The notes below the pieces were generated by a model. It was not told where the DNA came from. It was given only the letters and a program-made list of their open reading frames with translations, and searched no databases. A DNA stretch of 28,364 nt from DASRGL01 sp035651115 (GTDB lineage: Bacteria > Armatimonadota > Chthonomonadetes > Chthonomonadales > Chthonomonadaceae). Shown here one piece after another: positions 7,507 to 16,188 of the stretch (position 1 is the first letter of the stretch; every line of letters begins with the position of its first letter). Location of the stretch: NCBI GenBank assembly GCA_035651115.1, contig DASRGL010000372.1:1-28364 (forward strand), written 5' to 3'. The position numbers were made by a program, and so were the translations under genes.

Positions 7507-8160
7507 ATGCAATCACTGCGCTGGATACTGTGGAACCTATCGCTGGCCCTCATTCCCGTCGCTGCCGCGTATCTGCTGGCGGCGGGCGTGCAAGGGTTGA
7601 CGCTGCGGCGCAGGCGCGTTCCCTGGCCGGTCTGGCTGCCTCTGGCGCTGGTCTGGTTCGCGTTCCTGCCCAATACCTGCTACCTACTGACGGAGTGGCG
7701 GCATTTCCTGTTCGACGCACACTTCACCGATCTGCGCGACGCCGCCGAGACCAACCGTATCCTCATGCTGGCGGTCGCGCGGCAGGGGCTGTTTTTCCTG
7801 GCGTACAGCGGCTGCGGGGCGCTGTGCTTCGCGCTCTCCATCCGGCCCATCGAGCGCATGCTGCGGGAAGCGCGCGTTCCTCTGCTTCCGTGGGCCATCC
7901 CCTTCTTTGTGCTGACCTCCCTCGGCGTCTACCTGGGCCTCATCGTGCGTCTGAACTCCTGGGACCTGGTGACGCGGCCCGCCTATGTTCTTATCACAGC
8001 GTTCCAGGCGCTGATGAACCCGCTCCTGCTTCAGACGATTCTATCCTTCGCCGCGCTGCTCTGGCTGCTCTATGAGACGGTGGACATCTGGGTAGACGGA
8101 TTCTCCGCCCGGATGGGACGCGCCGTCGGGCAGAACTGGGCGCAGGCCGCCAGGGAGTAA
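7507..8160 (+). CDS. DUF1361-like integral membrane protein
   Basis: The protein has 217 residues and about six membrane helices. The segment LPLALVWFAFLPNTCYLLTEWRHF (split around residues 40-63) carries the FLPNxxYLLT signature typical of DUF1361 proteins, whose function is unknown. A conserved-looking later part (YLGLIVRLNSWD) fits the same family. The ATG lies two bases after the previous stop codon with AAGG overlapping that junction, which suggests translational coupling. It ends the three-gene membrane operon and converges on the c-di-GMP gene. Confidence 0.8.
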   Translation: MQSLRWILWNLSLALIPVAAAYLLAAGVQGLTLRRRRVPWPVWLPLALVWFAFLPNTCYLLTEWRHFLFDAHFTDLRDAAETNRILMLAVARQGLFFLAYSGCGALCFALSIRPIERMLREARVPLLPWAIPFFVLTSLGVYLGLIVRLNSWDLVTRPAYVLITAFQALMNPLLLQTILSFAALLWLLYETVDIWVDGFSARMGRAVGQNWAQAARE

Positions 8161-8183
8161 GAACTCTCCCGTTTCGCGGCTTC

Positions 8184-8203
8184 GGAAGCGTGGGGCAGCT
8201 TCC
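8184..8203. terminator. Weak hairpin between convergent genes
   Basis: GGAAGC (8184-8189) and GCTTCC (8198-8203) can pair around an 8-base loop between two convergent genes. A competing pairing uses CGGCTTC near 8177 and GAAGCCG near 8219. No T-tract follows on either strand, so a terminator role rests mostly on position. Confidence 0.3.
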
Positions 8204-8286
8204 CTCACTGTGACCTCGGAAGCCGTCCGGATTTGCATGTCCAGTCGCTGGAAAGGAGGTCGCGAACATGCGCCACAGGAAGGGGA

Positions 8287-10458
8287 TCAGGCGGCGCGAG
8301 GCAATGCAGAATGCGCCTGCATCATCGCGACGAATGCCGGAGCCAGCCGGGGATCGAACTGCTTCCCGGCCCCCTTCTCGATCTCGCTCAATGCGACTTC
8401 GAGGGATAGCCCTTTACGGTACGGGCGGTCGCTCGTCATCGCGTCGAAGGTGTCCGCCACCGCCAGAATGCGCGCCAGCAGCGGGATCGCCTCGCCCCGC
8501 AGGCCGTTCGGATAGCCGCGCCCATCCCAGGCTTCGTGGTGATGCAGCACGCCGGGCAGCGCCGCCGCCAACTGCGGAGCCTTGCGCACGATCACCTCGC
8601 CCAGCGCCGGATGCGTCTGCATGATCGCGCGCTCCTCCGCATCCAGCGGGCCGGGCTTTTTCAGAATGGAGTCCGGGATGCCGATCTTGCCGACATCGTG
8701 CAGCGTCCCCGTCGTATAGATCAAGTCCACCTCGTCTTGCGGCAGCCCGATAGCGCGGGCCAACGCGGAAGCGTACTCGGCCACGCGCTGCGAATGGCCC
8801 TGCGTGTAGGGGTCTTTGGCGTCTACCGCCGCCGCCAATGCCTGGATCGTGGCGAGGCTGCCATCCTTCAGGAACTTATGCAACTGAGACGGATCGGCGT
8901 TCGCATCCGCTCCAGCCACGCTGTCGAACCGGCAGACCCGATTGCGCCCGAGATGCTTGGCCCGCGAGACCGCCAGTTCCGCCGCCAGAATCAGCCCCTC
9001 GGCCTGCGTCGTATGCGTGCCGAACTCGGCGCAGCCGATGCTGAGCGTCAGCGCACGCGCGTCTTCCGCCGCGCGCCCGGTCGTTTCGGCCAGCGCGCGC
9101 AGTGTCTCCGCCAGCGCCTCCGCCTGTTCGATCTGGCACTGAGGCAGCAGCGCGACAAACTCCTCGCCCCCGAACCGCGCCAGGATCGCCACTTCGGGCA
9201 GGTTGTTCCGAAGCAGGAGCGCGAGCCGCTGCAACGCCGCGTCGCCCGCCGCATGGCCGCGCCGCTGGTTATACTCATGGAAATGATCTATATCGAGCAG
9301 CAGCAGGGAGAGCGGTTCGCCGGAGGTCAGGCAGCGCTTCGTCTCCTGCGCCAAACGCTCCTGAAACCGCCGATGATTGTCCAGCCCGGTCAGCGCGTCC
9401 GTATCAATGAGCGCCAGCAGCCGTTCCTGACTGGCCTGCATCGCCTCGGTCATCTCGTTGAAGACCGATTGCAGCAGCCCGATCTCATCGCTGCGCTGCA
9501 CTGTGAAGCGTTCCGGCCATTGTCCTTCGCGCAGCATCCGCGCCGCCCGCACCACGCCGTCCAGAGGGCGCGTGAGGCTGCGCGCCACCAGCGCGCCCAC
9601 CGCCAGCGCCAGCAGCAGCGCCAGCGCGGAGAGGGTCGCGAACGCGGCCAGGAAGCGCGCGTACATCGCCATCGCCGGGCCGTAAGGCCGCAGCACGACA
9701 TACCCCAACCCGGCCTCGGGCCGCGTGCCGGGAAGCGGCGCGTAGAGGGCGAAGTAGCGCGCTTTGCCCGCCGCCAGCAGCGTCACCGCGCCCTGCGGCA
9801 TCGGCAGACGCGCGGGAAGCGGCAGGGACGCGCCCACCACCTTCCCCTGCGCGACGAAAGCGACTTCGCTGCCCAGGGCGCGCTTCAACTCCGAGGCGAC
9901 TTGCGCATCAATGGCGCTGTAGGCCGTAAACGTTCCCCGGACATATCTGCTGACCGGCTCCAGCACCGGGACCGACACCGCCAGCATCAGCCGCCCGTTG
10001 TGCGCGACGACTCCGGCCCAGGTCTCGCCCCGCAGCGCCGCCTCGACGCCACTGCCGGGGGCGCGGTCAGCCACAGGCGCGGTCTGGCCGTTCCCCTTCC
10101 CCTGGGCATCCGTCTCGCCCAGTAGACGCCCGCTCTGATCGGTCGCCGCGGCCGCATCCGCCCCGATCTGCTTCAGATAGTCCCGAATACAGTCCGTCAC
10201 GGTCGCCGGGTCGCCGGTGCCGAGGCTGGCCCGCAGCACCGGCTGCCGCGCCAGCAGCAACGACTGATTTTGCAGCGCCGCGCTCCGCTCCCGCACGAAC
10301 TGCGCCAGCACGCTTCCAGTCACGCGGACATCCTGCCGCACCGCGCGCCCGACCTCGCGATGCGCCAGCGCCGTCAGCGCCAACAGGAGAAGGGAAGCCA
10401 GCCCGGTCACCGTCCCGGCGATCAGCAGCAGGATTTTGGTTCGCAGCGAAAAGCGCAT
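8287..10458 (-). CDS. CACHE-like/HAMP/GGDEF/HD-GYP c-di-GMP enzyme
   Basis: The protein has 723 residues. A first membrane helix (about 8-32) and a second (about 268-292) enclose a periplasmic sensor region of CACHE-like size. Then come a HAMP segment (about 293-345), a GGDEF domain (about 347-510) with RFGGEEF (428-434) and DIDHF (389-393), and an HD-GYP domain (about 535-715) with HDVGKIGIPD (587-596) and HHEAWDGRGYP (640-650). Both active sites look intact, so it could make and break c-di-GMP. The RxxD inhibition site expected just before GGEEF is absent (PEVAI instead), so the cyclase may lack product feedback. It follows the cupredoxin gene by nine bases in one operon, suggesting that the periplasmic sensor or output is linked to that protein. 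Confidence 0.95.
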   Translation of the reverse strand: MRFSLRTKILLLIAGTVTGLASLLLLALTALAHREVGRAVRQDVRVTGSVLAQFVRERSAALQNQSLLLARQPVLRASLGTGDPATVTDCIRDYLKQIGADAAAATDQSGRLLGETDAQGKGNGQTAPVADRAPGSGVEAALRGETWAGVVAHNGRLMLAVSVPVLEPVSRYVRGTFTAYSAIDAQVASELKRALGSEVAFVAQGKVVGASLPLPARLPMPQGAVTLLAAGKARYFALYAPLPGTRPEAGLGYVVLRPYGPAMAMYARFLAAFATLSALALLLALAVGALVARSLTRPLDGVVRAARMLREGQWPERFTVQRSDEIGLLQSVFNEMTEAMQASQERLLALIDTDALTGLDNHRRFQERLAQETKRCLTSGEPLSLLLLDIDHFHEYNQRRGHAAGDAALQRLALLLRNNLPEVAILARFGGEEFVALLPQCQIEQAEALAETLRALAETTGRAAEDARALTLSIGCAEFGTHTTQAEGLILAAELAVSRAKHLGRNRVCRFDSVAGADANADPSQLHKFLKDGSLATIQALAAAVDAKDPYTQGHSQRVAEYASALARAIGLPQDEVDLIYTTGTLHDVGKIGIPDSILKKPGPLDAEERAIMQTHPALGEVIVRKAPQLAAALPGVLHHHEAWDGRGYPNGLRGEAIPLLARILAVADTFDAMTSDRPYRKGLSLEVALSEIEKGAGKQFDPRLAPAFVAMMQAHSALPRAA

Positions 10459-10467
10459 CGTTTCGCA

Positions 10468-11106
10468 TCACTTTCGGGCCAACGTCAGGTTCAGCGCCGT
10501 GTCTTCCGCCTTGACAGTGAAGGACTGCGTGAGGGCCGCGCCGCTCTCGTGCCAGACACGGAGCGTGTAGGTTCCGGGAGCCACGTTCCCGATGCGGAAA
10601 TGCCCCTGCCTGTCCGTTATGGCGTAGTAGGGCGTATCCACCACGACGATATAGGCGCTCATCTCGGAATGTACGTTGCAGAGCAGCGCGACGAGGCCCG
10701 GCTTATCGAAAGTGACGCGCTTGGTCGCGCCGCGCGGGTACATGCCCAGATCGAACTTCTTGGCATTGAAATAGGCGAAGACGTTGTGAAAGACCGTGTC
10801 GTTGTTCGGGAACTGCACGGTCGTGCCGCGCGTGACGACCGAGACGTGGGGCAGGAACGTCTTGTCCCGCTGATCCACCACCGCTTTTGCCATCGGCGCG
10901 GCCTTTTTTTCGCCTTCCAGAGTGACGACGGCCTCGCGCGCTGCCCCTTTGCCCGCCAGCGCCACCTGCCCGGAGACGACAGCACCGCCTTTCTGCGCGC
11001 CCGTTCTTTTCCCTGCGGCCATCGCTCGCCCGGAAGCCGCTGCCATCCAGAGACTCGCCACCAGACACAGGAGCCTCCTTGCCGCGCCGGGCCTCAAGTT
11101 TCGCAT
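10468..11106 (-). CDS. Secreted cupredoxin-like copper protein
   Basis: From the ATG at 11106 the protein has 212 residues, with a signal peptide (RRLLCLVASLWMAAASGRAMA). The middle part has type-1 copper ligands in the usual order: H107 (DTVFHNVF), C143 and H146 (LLCNVH) and M149. The C-terminal part (GHFRIGNVAPGTYTLRVWHE) is a carboxypeptidase-regulatory-like beta-sandwich. Similar proteins are often annotated 'methylamine utilization protein', usually without evidence for that role. An upstream in-frame GTG at 11142 is less likely, since GGAGGGGAG precedes the ATG. It heads the operon with the c-di-GMP enzyme and is divergent from an outer-membrane barrel gene. Electron transfer or copper sensing in the periplasm is plausible. 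Confidence 0.85.
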   Translation of the reverse strand: MRNLRPGAARRLLCLVASLWMAAASGRAMAAGKRTGAQKGGAVVSGQVALAGKGAAREAVVTLEGEKKAAPMAKAVVDQRDKTFLPHVSVVTRGTTVQFPNNDTVFHNVFAYFNAKKFDLGMYPRGATKRVTFDKPGLVALLCNVHSEMSAYIVVVDTPYYAITDRQGHFRIGNVAPGTYTLRVWHESGAALTQSFTVKAEDTALNLTLARK

Positions 11107-11309
11107 CCTGACTTCTCCCCTCCATCGCTCTGGTCTCCGCACAATTACCTTCTTTCCCTATATTCCATAGTCCCCGCTCCCTTTTCACAGCGCGAATACC
11201 CGGAGGATACGCCCGAAAACCATATCTGCACTCAAGTTTGCGAGCCTTCTTCCCGATAATCCCCTCGAATCTCTGTCAGGTTGGCGTTCGTACTGTCAAG
11301 GTGAGGGCC

Positions 11310-12287
11310 ATGCACTATCGGCGGAAACGCTACACGCTGCTTGTCTCCCTGCTCGGCATTTCCGGCGTCTGCCACGCTCAGTCTATCTCCCGGCCCACCT
11401 TCGAGATAGACCTGGACTTTCGCAGCCGCATCGCCGCCGTCGGCAGGTCGCGCACCGCGCTCTATAGCGGCTCGCTGCGCATGAACGCGCCCCTGGCTCC
11501 GGGCCTCCGTCTGGAGGTCTACGGGACGCGCAAATACCACAACTTCCTTCCCGCGCAGGCCGCGCTGCAAAAGGACTGGGGCGCGCAGCAGCTCCAGGTC
11601 GGCGTCGTGCGCGTGCCGTTCGGAATCTATGACTCTCGCGAAACCTATGCCTCCGGCCTGATAGACTATCCGATGCCGCGTCTGGACTACGGGCTGAATT
11701 CGGTGAACTGGGGCGTGCCGGGCGTGCAGTGGACAGGCGGAAACGCGCGCTGGCAGTTGGAGGCCGCAACGTTCGAGGGGCGGGCCTACGGAGAGTGGGG
11801 CAACCTGAACAACCTGGGCGGCAGCGCGTTCCGCCTTCAGACCTATGCGCGCGATCTCATTCTCGGCGCGAGCTACTGGGACGGCTATCTGGATACCAAC
11901 TTCCGGCGCAACCGGCGCGGCCCCATTCATCTCAGCGGCCTAGATATGCGCTATACCCGTCCGCATCTGCTGCTGCGCGGCGAGTATCTCTTCGGGACGC
12001 TGAACGGCAGCCAGATGCACGGCTGGTATCTGGATGCCTATTACCATCTGCCTAAATATGCGAAGTGGACGCTGGTGGCACGTCTGGAAGAACTGAAGCC
12101 GGGAAGCAGCCTGCCGCTCGGCAAGCAGGTGACACTCGGCTGCCGCTACACCGCCGATCCCCGCTGGATCTTCGCCGTCAACTGGCGGCGCAATAACGGC
12201 TCCTCCTTCTACCCGCACTCCTGGACGCCCTACGCGGGCCGGGGCGGCGACCTCTTCTTCCAGGTCTACCGTAAAATCCGATTTTAG
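11310..12287 (+). CDS. Outer-membrane beta-barrel protein (porin-like)
   Basis: The protein has 325 residues from an ATG preceded by AAGGTGAGG. A signal peptide (residues 1-24, ending VCHA-QS) leads into alternating amphipathic strands rich in aromatic residues, such as GLRLEVYGTRKYH and HLLLRGEYLFG. The last residues are YRKIRF, the terminal phenylalanine recognised by the BAM machinery. This is the best evidence here for an outer membrane. I do not recognise a specific porin family or substrate. The gene is divergent from the cupredoxin/c-di-GMP operon, so the three may form one functional unit. An earlier in-frame start at 11238 would place extra residues before the signal peptide and is unlikely. 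Confidence 0.82.
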   Translation: MHYRRKRYTLLVSLLGISGVCHAQSISRPTFEIDLDFRSRIAAVGRSRTALYSGSLRMNAPLAPGLRLEVYGTRKYHNFLPAQAALQKDWGAQQLQVGVVRVPFGIYDSRETYASGLIDYPMPRLDYGLNSVNWGVPGVQWTGGNARWQLEAATFEGRAYGEWGNLNNLGGSAFRLQTYARDLILGASYWDGYLDTNFRRNRRGPIHLSGLDMRYTRPHLLLRGEYLFGTLNGSQMHGWYLDAYYHLPKYAKWTLVARLEELKPGSSLPLGKQVTLGCRYTADPRWIFAVNWRRNNGSSFYPHSWTPYAGRGGDLFFQVYRKIRF

Positions 12288-12309
12288 CGAAGCCGTCCGC
12301 AGCAAAAGA

Positions 12310-12343
12310 AACGGGCGGAGCTCTGCGCAGAGCTCCGCCCGTT
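12310..12343. terminator. Bidirectional terminator, perfect 34-base palindrome
   Basis: The half AACGGGCGGAGCTCTGC is followed directly by its exact reverse complement, and T-rich sequence flanks both ends (CTTGTTC on the plus strand, CTTTTGCT on the minus strand). It sits between the convergent barrel and mqnC genes and would end transcription from both. Confidence 0.88.
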
Positions 12344-12431
12344 CTTGTTCATTCGCGTCTATTTGCGACTGCGGAAGAGGGCTAGACCCATCGGAGACGA
12401 CTCCGACAGCCCCTTCGCGCGAGATTTGCGG

Positions 12432-13580
12432 TTAAATCTTCAGCAGCGGCGAACCTTCTGGCACGCCCTGAGGCAGCAGACGATACTGCGTCGTGCGGCG
12501 CATCGGCGTATATCCGGCCTCGCGGATCAGCCGTTCCATCTCCTCGATGGGCATGGTGAAGGCGCAGCCTGCGGAAGAGACGACGTTCTCCTCCATCATC
12601 GTGCTGCCGAAATCGTTCAGGCCGTACCGCAGCGCCACCTGCGCCACCTTCGGCCCCTGCGTCACCCAGGACGCCTGCATGTGAGGGATATTGTCCAGCA
12701 TCAGGCGGCTGACCGCGACCGTGCGCAGATAGTCGAAGGCGGAGGCGCGCTCGATGTTCAGTTCCGTGCCGTCCGGCTGGAACGACCAGGGAATGAATGC
12801 CGTGAAGCCGCCTGTCTCGTCCTGCAATTCCCGTGTCCTGACCAGATGCTCGATGCGATCCTCTACCGTATCTACCGAGCCGTACATCATCGTCACGGTC
12901 GTGCGCAGGCCCGCCTGGTGCGCCTCGCGCATACAGTCCAGCCACTCCTGAGCCGTATCTTTATAGGGCGAGATCGTCTCGCGCACGCGGTCGGTCAGTA
13001 TCTCCGCGCCGCCGCCCGGCACGCTGTCCAGCCCTGCCGCTTTGAGCCGCCGGAACATCTCGGCCTGCGACAGCTTGCTGATCCTGGCAAGATAGATCAG
13101 TTCGGCGGGCGAGAAGGCGTGCAAAATGATGCCGTAAGCCCCGAACCTCTCCTTGATGGCCCGCAGCAGGTCTTCATACCACTCGATTTTCAGCTTCGGG
13201 TTCAGGCCGCCCTGCATCAGTATCTCGATGCCGCCCACATCCACCATCTGCTGGATCTTCTCGAAAATCTGCTCGCGGGAGAGGACGTAGCCCTCTTCAT
13301 GGCCCGGCACGCGATAGAACGCGCAGAACTTGCAGCGCACCCAGCAGACGTTGGTGTAGTTGATGTTCCGCCCGACGATATAGGTGACGATGTCATTGGT
13401 ATCCGGGTGCAGCTTTTCGCGGACATAGTTGGCGAGGAAGGCCAGTTCCGGCAGGTTGGGGTGCTGGAAGAGGCGCAGGCCGTCCTCGGCGGTCAACCGC
13501 TCGCCTGCGAACACCTTGTCGGCTATGTCGTCTATGTTGCGCGTCGTGCCGCGCGCCAGCTCCCGTTCCAGAATCGCCAT
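12432..13580 (-). CDS. mqnC: Cyclic dehypoxanthinyl futalosine synthase MqnC
   Basis: The protein has 382 residues, near the family length. It is a radical SAM enzyme with the cluster motif CWVRCKFC (C79, C83, C86) after NINYTNV, and the HAFSP segment typical of MqnC. MqnC closes the spiro ring of dehypoxanthine futalosine in the cytoplasm during futalosine-route menaquinone synthesis. No other mqn gene lies in the window. The ATG is preceded by GGAGGGAG. A TATAAT box at 13647-13652 probably drives it, and the palindromic terminator at 12310-12343 closes it. MqnE is a related alternative, but the motif context favours MqnC. Confidence 0.93.
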   Translation of the reverse strand: MAILERELARGTTRNIDDIADKVFAGERLTAEDGLRLFQHPNLPELAFLANYVREKLHPDTNDIVTYIVGRNINYTNVCWVRCKFCAFYRVPGHEEGYVLSREQIFEKIQQMVDVGGIEILMQGGLNPKLKIEWYEDLLRAIKERFGAYGIILHAFSPAELIYLARISKLSQAEMFRRLKAAGLDSVPGGGAEILTDRVRETISPYKDTAQEWLDCMREAHQAGLRTTVTMMYGSVDTVEDRIEHLVRTRELQDETGGFTAFIPWSFQPDGTELNIERASAFDYLRTVAVSRLMLDNIPHMQASWVTQGPKVAQVALRYGLNDFGSTMMEENVVSSAGCAFTMPIEEMERLIREAGYTPMRRTTQYRLLPQGVPEGSPLLKI

Positions 13581-13646
13581 GCGCTCCCTCCCTGCCGGCC
13601 TCGTCCTGAAGGCCGTCGGCTGTGCCGCTTTTCACAATCTACCGGA

Positions 13647-13652
13647 ATTATA
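13647..13652 (-). promoter_or_regulatory. Possible -10 box for mqnC
   Basis: TATAAT on the minus strand lies 67 bases before the mqnC ATG. No good -35 box is found at 16-18 bases upstream, so only the -10 element supports the call. Confidence 0.4.
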
Positions 13653-13684
13653 CCTCACGCGGGCGCAAGCGGAGACACGCCGCC

Positions 13685-13891
13685 TCACGCGTGCATCAAC
13701 TCGGCCCAACTTTCCACATCCAGCATCCGATCTATCAACATTTCCAGCCGCTCGATCTCGGCAATGGCGGCGATAGTGGCCTGTGTGGCGGCATCCGGCG
13801 GGCCGGAACGCTTGCTTCCCGGGCGCAGCAGCAGCGCCCGGGCTTCATCGGCCTTTCCTCTGGCTTCTCCCTCGATACCACCCTCTTCTAA
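13685..13891 (-). pseudogene. C-terminal remnant of an Rpn/DUF4351-type protein
   Basis: A 68-codon frame ending in TGA at 13685-13687 reads EEGGIEGEARGKADEARALL, then a segment ending ERLEMLIDRMLDVESWAELM. This matches the usual tail of Rpn-family nuclease/transposase-like proteins: an EGxAxGKAEE helix followed by a small helical region ending in a DVxSWxEL motif. The nuclease core that should precede it is missing, no start codon or ribosome site is present, and upstream sequence is unrelated. It is best read as a decayed remnant in the 355-base gap between mqnC and the next gene; the rest of that gap holds only the mqnC promoter region. Confidence 0.6.
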
Positions 13892-13935
13892 GATCGTCTG
13901 TGTCTCTGTGCTTCTAGCGCATCGGGTGGTTAACT

Positions 13936-15072
13936 TCAGATTTCGCCGCCGGTCTGGACGGGAATGGTGATGTCGAAGGGGATGGTGGGGGCCGAAGGCG
14001 CGCTGCCTTTGGGCCGCACATCGAAGCGCAGGCGGACGGCATCCGTTCCCTGCCCGGCCCCGTTGACCGGCGCAGTATAGACAGTTCCCTCTTTGCCCTG
14101 CATCGGCTTTGCTTCATCCGGCGTCAGCATGGGGGAGAGCAGTTCGTCTTCCGGCAGCAAGGAGACGCCGTAAGGGTCGGTAATGGTAAAGGCACGGCCC
14201 TGGCTCGCCGCGTCGTTTGCGGTTGTCCCGGCCAGCGCGCGCTGCCGGAAGTACAATCGCAGATTGGAATTCGTATTCGAGATGAGCTGGTAGGGGCGGG
14301 AGACATTGGAACCGACGAGTTCGCCGCCCTCGATCTTGAGCCGGAAGGTGAGTTCGCGCTGACTGCCCGCGTAGCCGCCGATACGGTAATCGGGTTCGGA
14401 GAGACGCGCCTGACCGACAGTCGCCGTGACGCCCTGGTTCGTAACGGTGACGAAGCGGCGAGGAAGCGTGTCGGCGGGCGGCAGAACGCGCTTCGCGGGC
14501 GGAAGGTCTACGGTAAAGACCATCGGTTTGGACATCGGGCGCGGGCGCGCGGGCTGGCGGGGCATCCAGCGCACAGCGCAGACCAGGCGGCGGGCGGCAT
14601 GGTCATAACCGGGCAGATAGACGCCGACGTACTGATCTTGAAAATCGAGGAAGCCGTGATAACGCTGGCCGAGGTCGTCCACGAACGCGGTCTGCCCGAT
14701 CCGATGGCATTCCAACTGCGGATACTGCTTCAGGTAGCTCTGATAGTCGAACCAGATCTCCAGGCTGTCCCGGTTGCCATTGTTATACCGGCTGGTCAGC
14801 ACCCGATACTCCCCGAACGCATGGATGCCGCGCGCGTTGAGCCACTTTTGCAGGAGCGAGCCGCGCGTGAGCGGCTGCGCTCCGCGCGCCACGCCGAGAA
14901 CCCAGACCGCTGCCACGCGCGAGTCGGTCTGCATCTGGGCGCGGCGCTGGCCGTCCCGCGCCACGAAGACAGTGAGCGCGGTCATGCCGCCGAGCGCCAC
15001 CAGGAGACCGATAGCGAGGATCAGTCCGCGATAGGAGCGCGGCGCGCGGCGTGTCAGAACTACTTTCGTCAT
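13936..15072 (-). CDS. Membrane-anchored protein of unknown function
   Basis: The protein has 378 residues with one membrane helix (about 17-38, GLILAIGLLVALGGMTALTVFV) after a basic N-terminus, so the bulk lies outside the cytoplasmic membrane. The remainder is beta-rich. The segment AVWVLGVARGAQPLTRGSLL and the C-terminal FDVRPKG ... PFDITIPVQTGG suggest immunoglobulin-like or adhesin-like folds, but no family is recognised. It begins six bases after the GH172 gene stops and is probably cotranscribed with it. A role at the envelope together with that glycosidase is only a guess from position. Confidence 0.75.
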   Translation of the reverse strand: MTKVVLTRRAPRSYRGLILAIGLLVALGGMTALTVFVARDGQRRAQMQTDSRVAAVWVLGVARGAQPLTRGSLLQKWLNARGIHAFGEYRVLTSRYNNGNRDSLEIWFDYQSYLKQYPQLECHRIGQTAFVDDLGQRYHGFLDFQDQYVGVYLPGYDHAARRLVCAVRWMPRQPARPRPMSKPMVFTVDLPPAKRVLPPADTLPRRFVTVTNQGVTATVGQARLSEPDYRIGGYAGSQRELTFRLKIEGGELVGSNVSRPYQLISNTNSNLRLYFRQRALAGTTANDAASQGRAFTITDPYGVSLLPEDELLSPMLTPDEAKPMQGKEGTVYTAPVNGAGQGTDAVRLRFDVRPKGSAPSAPTIPFDITIPVQTGGEI

Positions 15073-15078
15073 GTCTTG

Positions 15079-16155
15079 CTAGGGTTCGACGGGCAGGCGT
15101 AGGCGGGCTTCCGGGACGGGCGGCAGAGCGGGCGTCGGGAGGGTCTGATACCAGTAGGCGACGCTGCTCCAGTCGTCGCTGCGCGCGTTGGCATGGCCGT
15201 GTTCGATGGTCACTTTGATGGATTTCTGGAAGACGATAGGATCGGGGATGTGCCAGCGATAACAGGTCGTCTTGCCGCGCCACAGGTCCTTATCCGGGTT
15301 GTCCGGCTGGAACACGCTGACCCCATGATAGAGGCCGTCCGGGATGTGCTGCATCCCATAGGCGTGGTTGAAATAGTCCTCCGTCCCCGTACCGTTGATT
15401 GTCGGCTGTTCGTCCCCGTCAATGAAGATCATGTCGTCGCCTTCGCCCCACCAGCTTCCCGTCTGGTTATGGATCGAGACGTTGCAGCCGATATAGTGGC
15501 CGCGCCCGGTCGTCTCCAGCACCACATAGTTCCCTTTGCCGTCGAGGTTGGGCGTGCTGTCCACCGGGTCGCCATGATTGGGCGTGAACTTGTCTTTCCA
15601 GCCGTCAGTGGGGCATTCCCGGCGGAAGTGCGCGTGGAAGTAGAGCAGGTCGGCGGGCAGCGCGCCGGGATCGTACTCCTCGTAGTCAATGTAGAAGTAG
15701 AGAAGGCCGATGCCGTCGCCATCGTTATAGATCTCGACGCGCGCGTTCTGCTGGAACGGCATGGGCAGCCAGCAGTTGAAGGCCGTCGTGTTATGTTCCA
15801 CGCTGAAGGCGTCTTGCGAGCCGGTCATGTCCATCGCAATGCTCTGCCAACGGCGAATGAGGCCATGCCCGCAGCCGAAAAAGTCTCCGAGCGGCGCGTC
15901 TACACTCGGCGTCTCCTGTCCGTCCCAGTAGATGCGGATGCGGACGCGGCGCGTCCAGTGCGCAATGCCGTTTTTGGCTCCGCTCGTCATCCAGATGTGC
16001 GTGAGGATGCCGGGGCCTTGAATATCGGCCAGCGTTTTGGCTTCGCCGGGGCCGATGGGCCAGTAGTCCCGGTTGCCGCCGGTCTTGTCCCAGGAACTGA
16101 CCCGGCGCGTGCGGCAGTGGCGAGGCTGCATCAGATCGCGCAAAATTCCGTTCAA
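15079..16155 (-). CDS. GH172-family (DUF2961) glycoside hydrolase
   Basis: The protein has 358 residues with DUF2961 features throughout: GPGILTHIWMTS (47-58), WDGQETPSVDAPLGDFFG (77-94), PMPFQ (131-135), WGEGDDMIFIDG (236-247) and NGTGTEDYFNHAYG (254-267). DUF2961 is now glycoside hydrolase family GH172, which includes alpha-fructofuranosidase/difructose anhydride and alpha-arabinofuranosidase enzymes. E238 and E259 lie in the two conserved acidic motifs, at the spacing expected of the catalytic glutamates. No signal peptide is visible, so it is probably cytoplasmic. The start is a TTG with AAGGAG upstream. It follows the HNH gene by 33 bases and precedes a membrane-anchored protein. The substrate cannot be told from sequence. 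Confidence 0.9.
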   Translation of the reverse strand: MNGILRDLMQPRHCRTRRVSSWDKTGGNRDYWPIGPGEAKTLADIQGPGILTHIWMTSGAKNGIAHWTRRVRIRIYWDGQETPSVDAPLGDFFGCGHGLIRRWQSIAMDMTGSQDAFSVEHNTTAFNCWLPMPFQQNARVEIYNDGDGIGLLYFYIDYEEYDPGALPADLLYFHAHFRRECPTDGWKDKFTPNHGDPVDSTPNLDGKGNYVVLETTGRGHYIGCNVSIHNQTGSWWGEGDDMIFIDGDEQPTINGTGTEDYFNHAYGMQHIPDGLYHGVSVFQPDNPDKDLWRGKTTCYRWHIPDPIVFQKSIKVTIEHGHANARSDDWSSVAYWYQTLPTPALPPVPEARLRLPVEP

Positions 16156-16188
16156 AGCCTATGCTCCTTATTGCCAGATGGCTTACTA

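Noticed and set aside
8268..8624. Plus-strand frame with a strong AAAGGAGGT ribosome site before ATG 8268
   Set aside because: The translation is an arginine/proline-rich shadow of the HD-GYP gene on the other strand. The ribosome site is striking, but the protein has no features.
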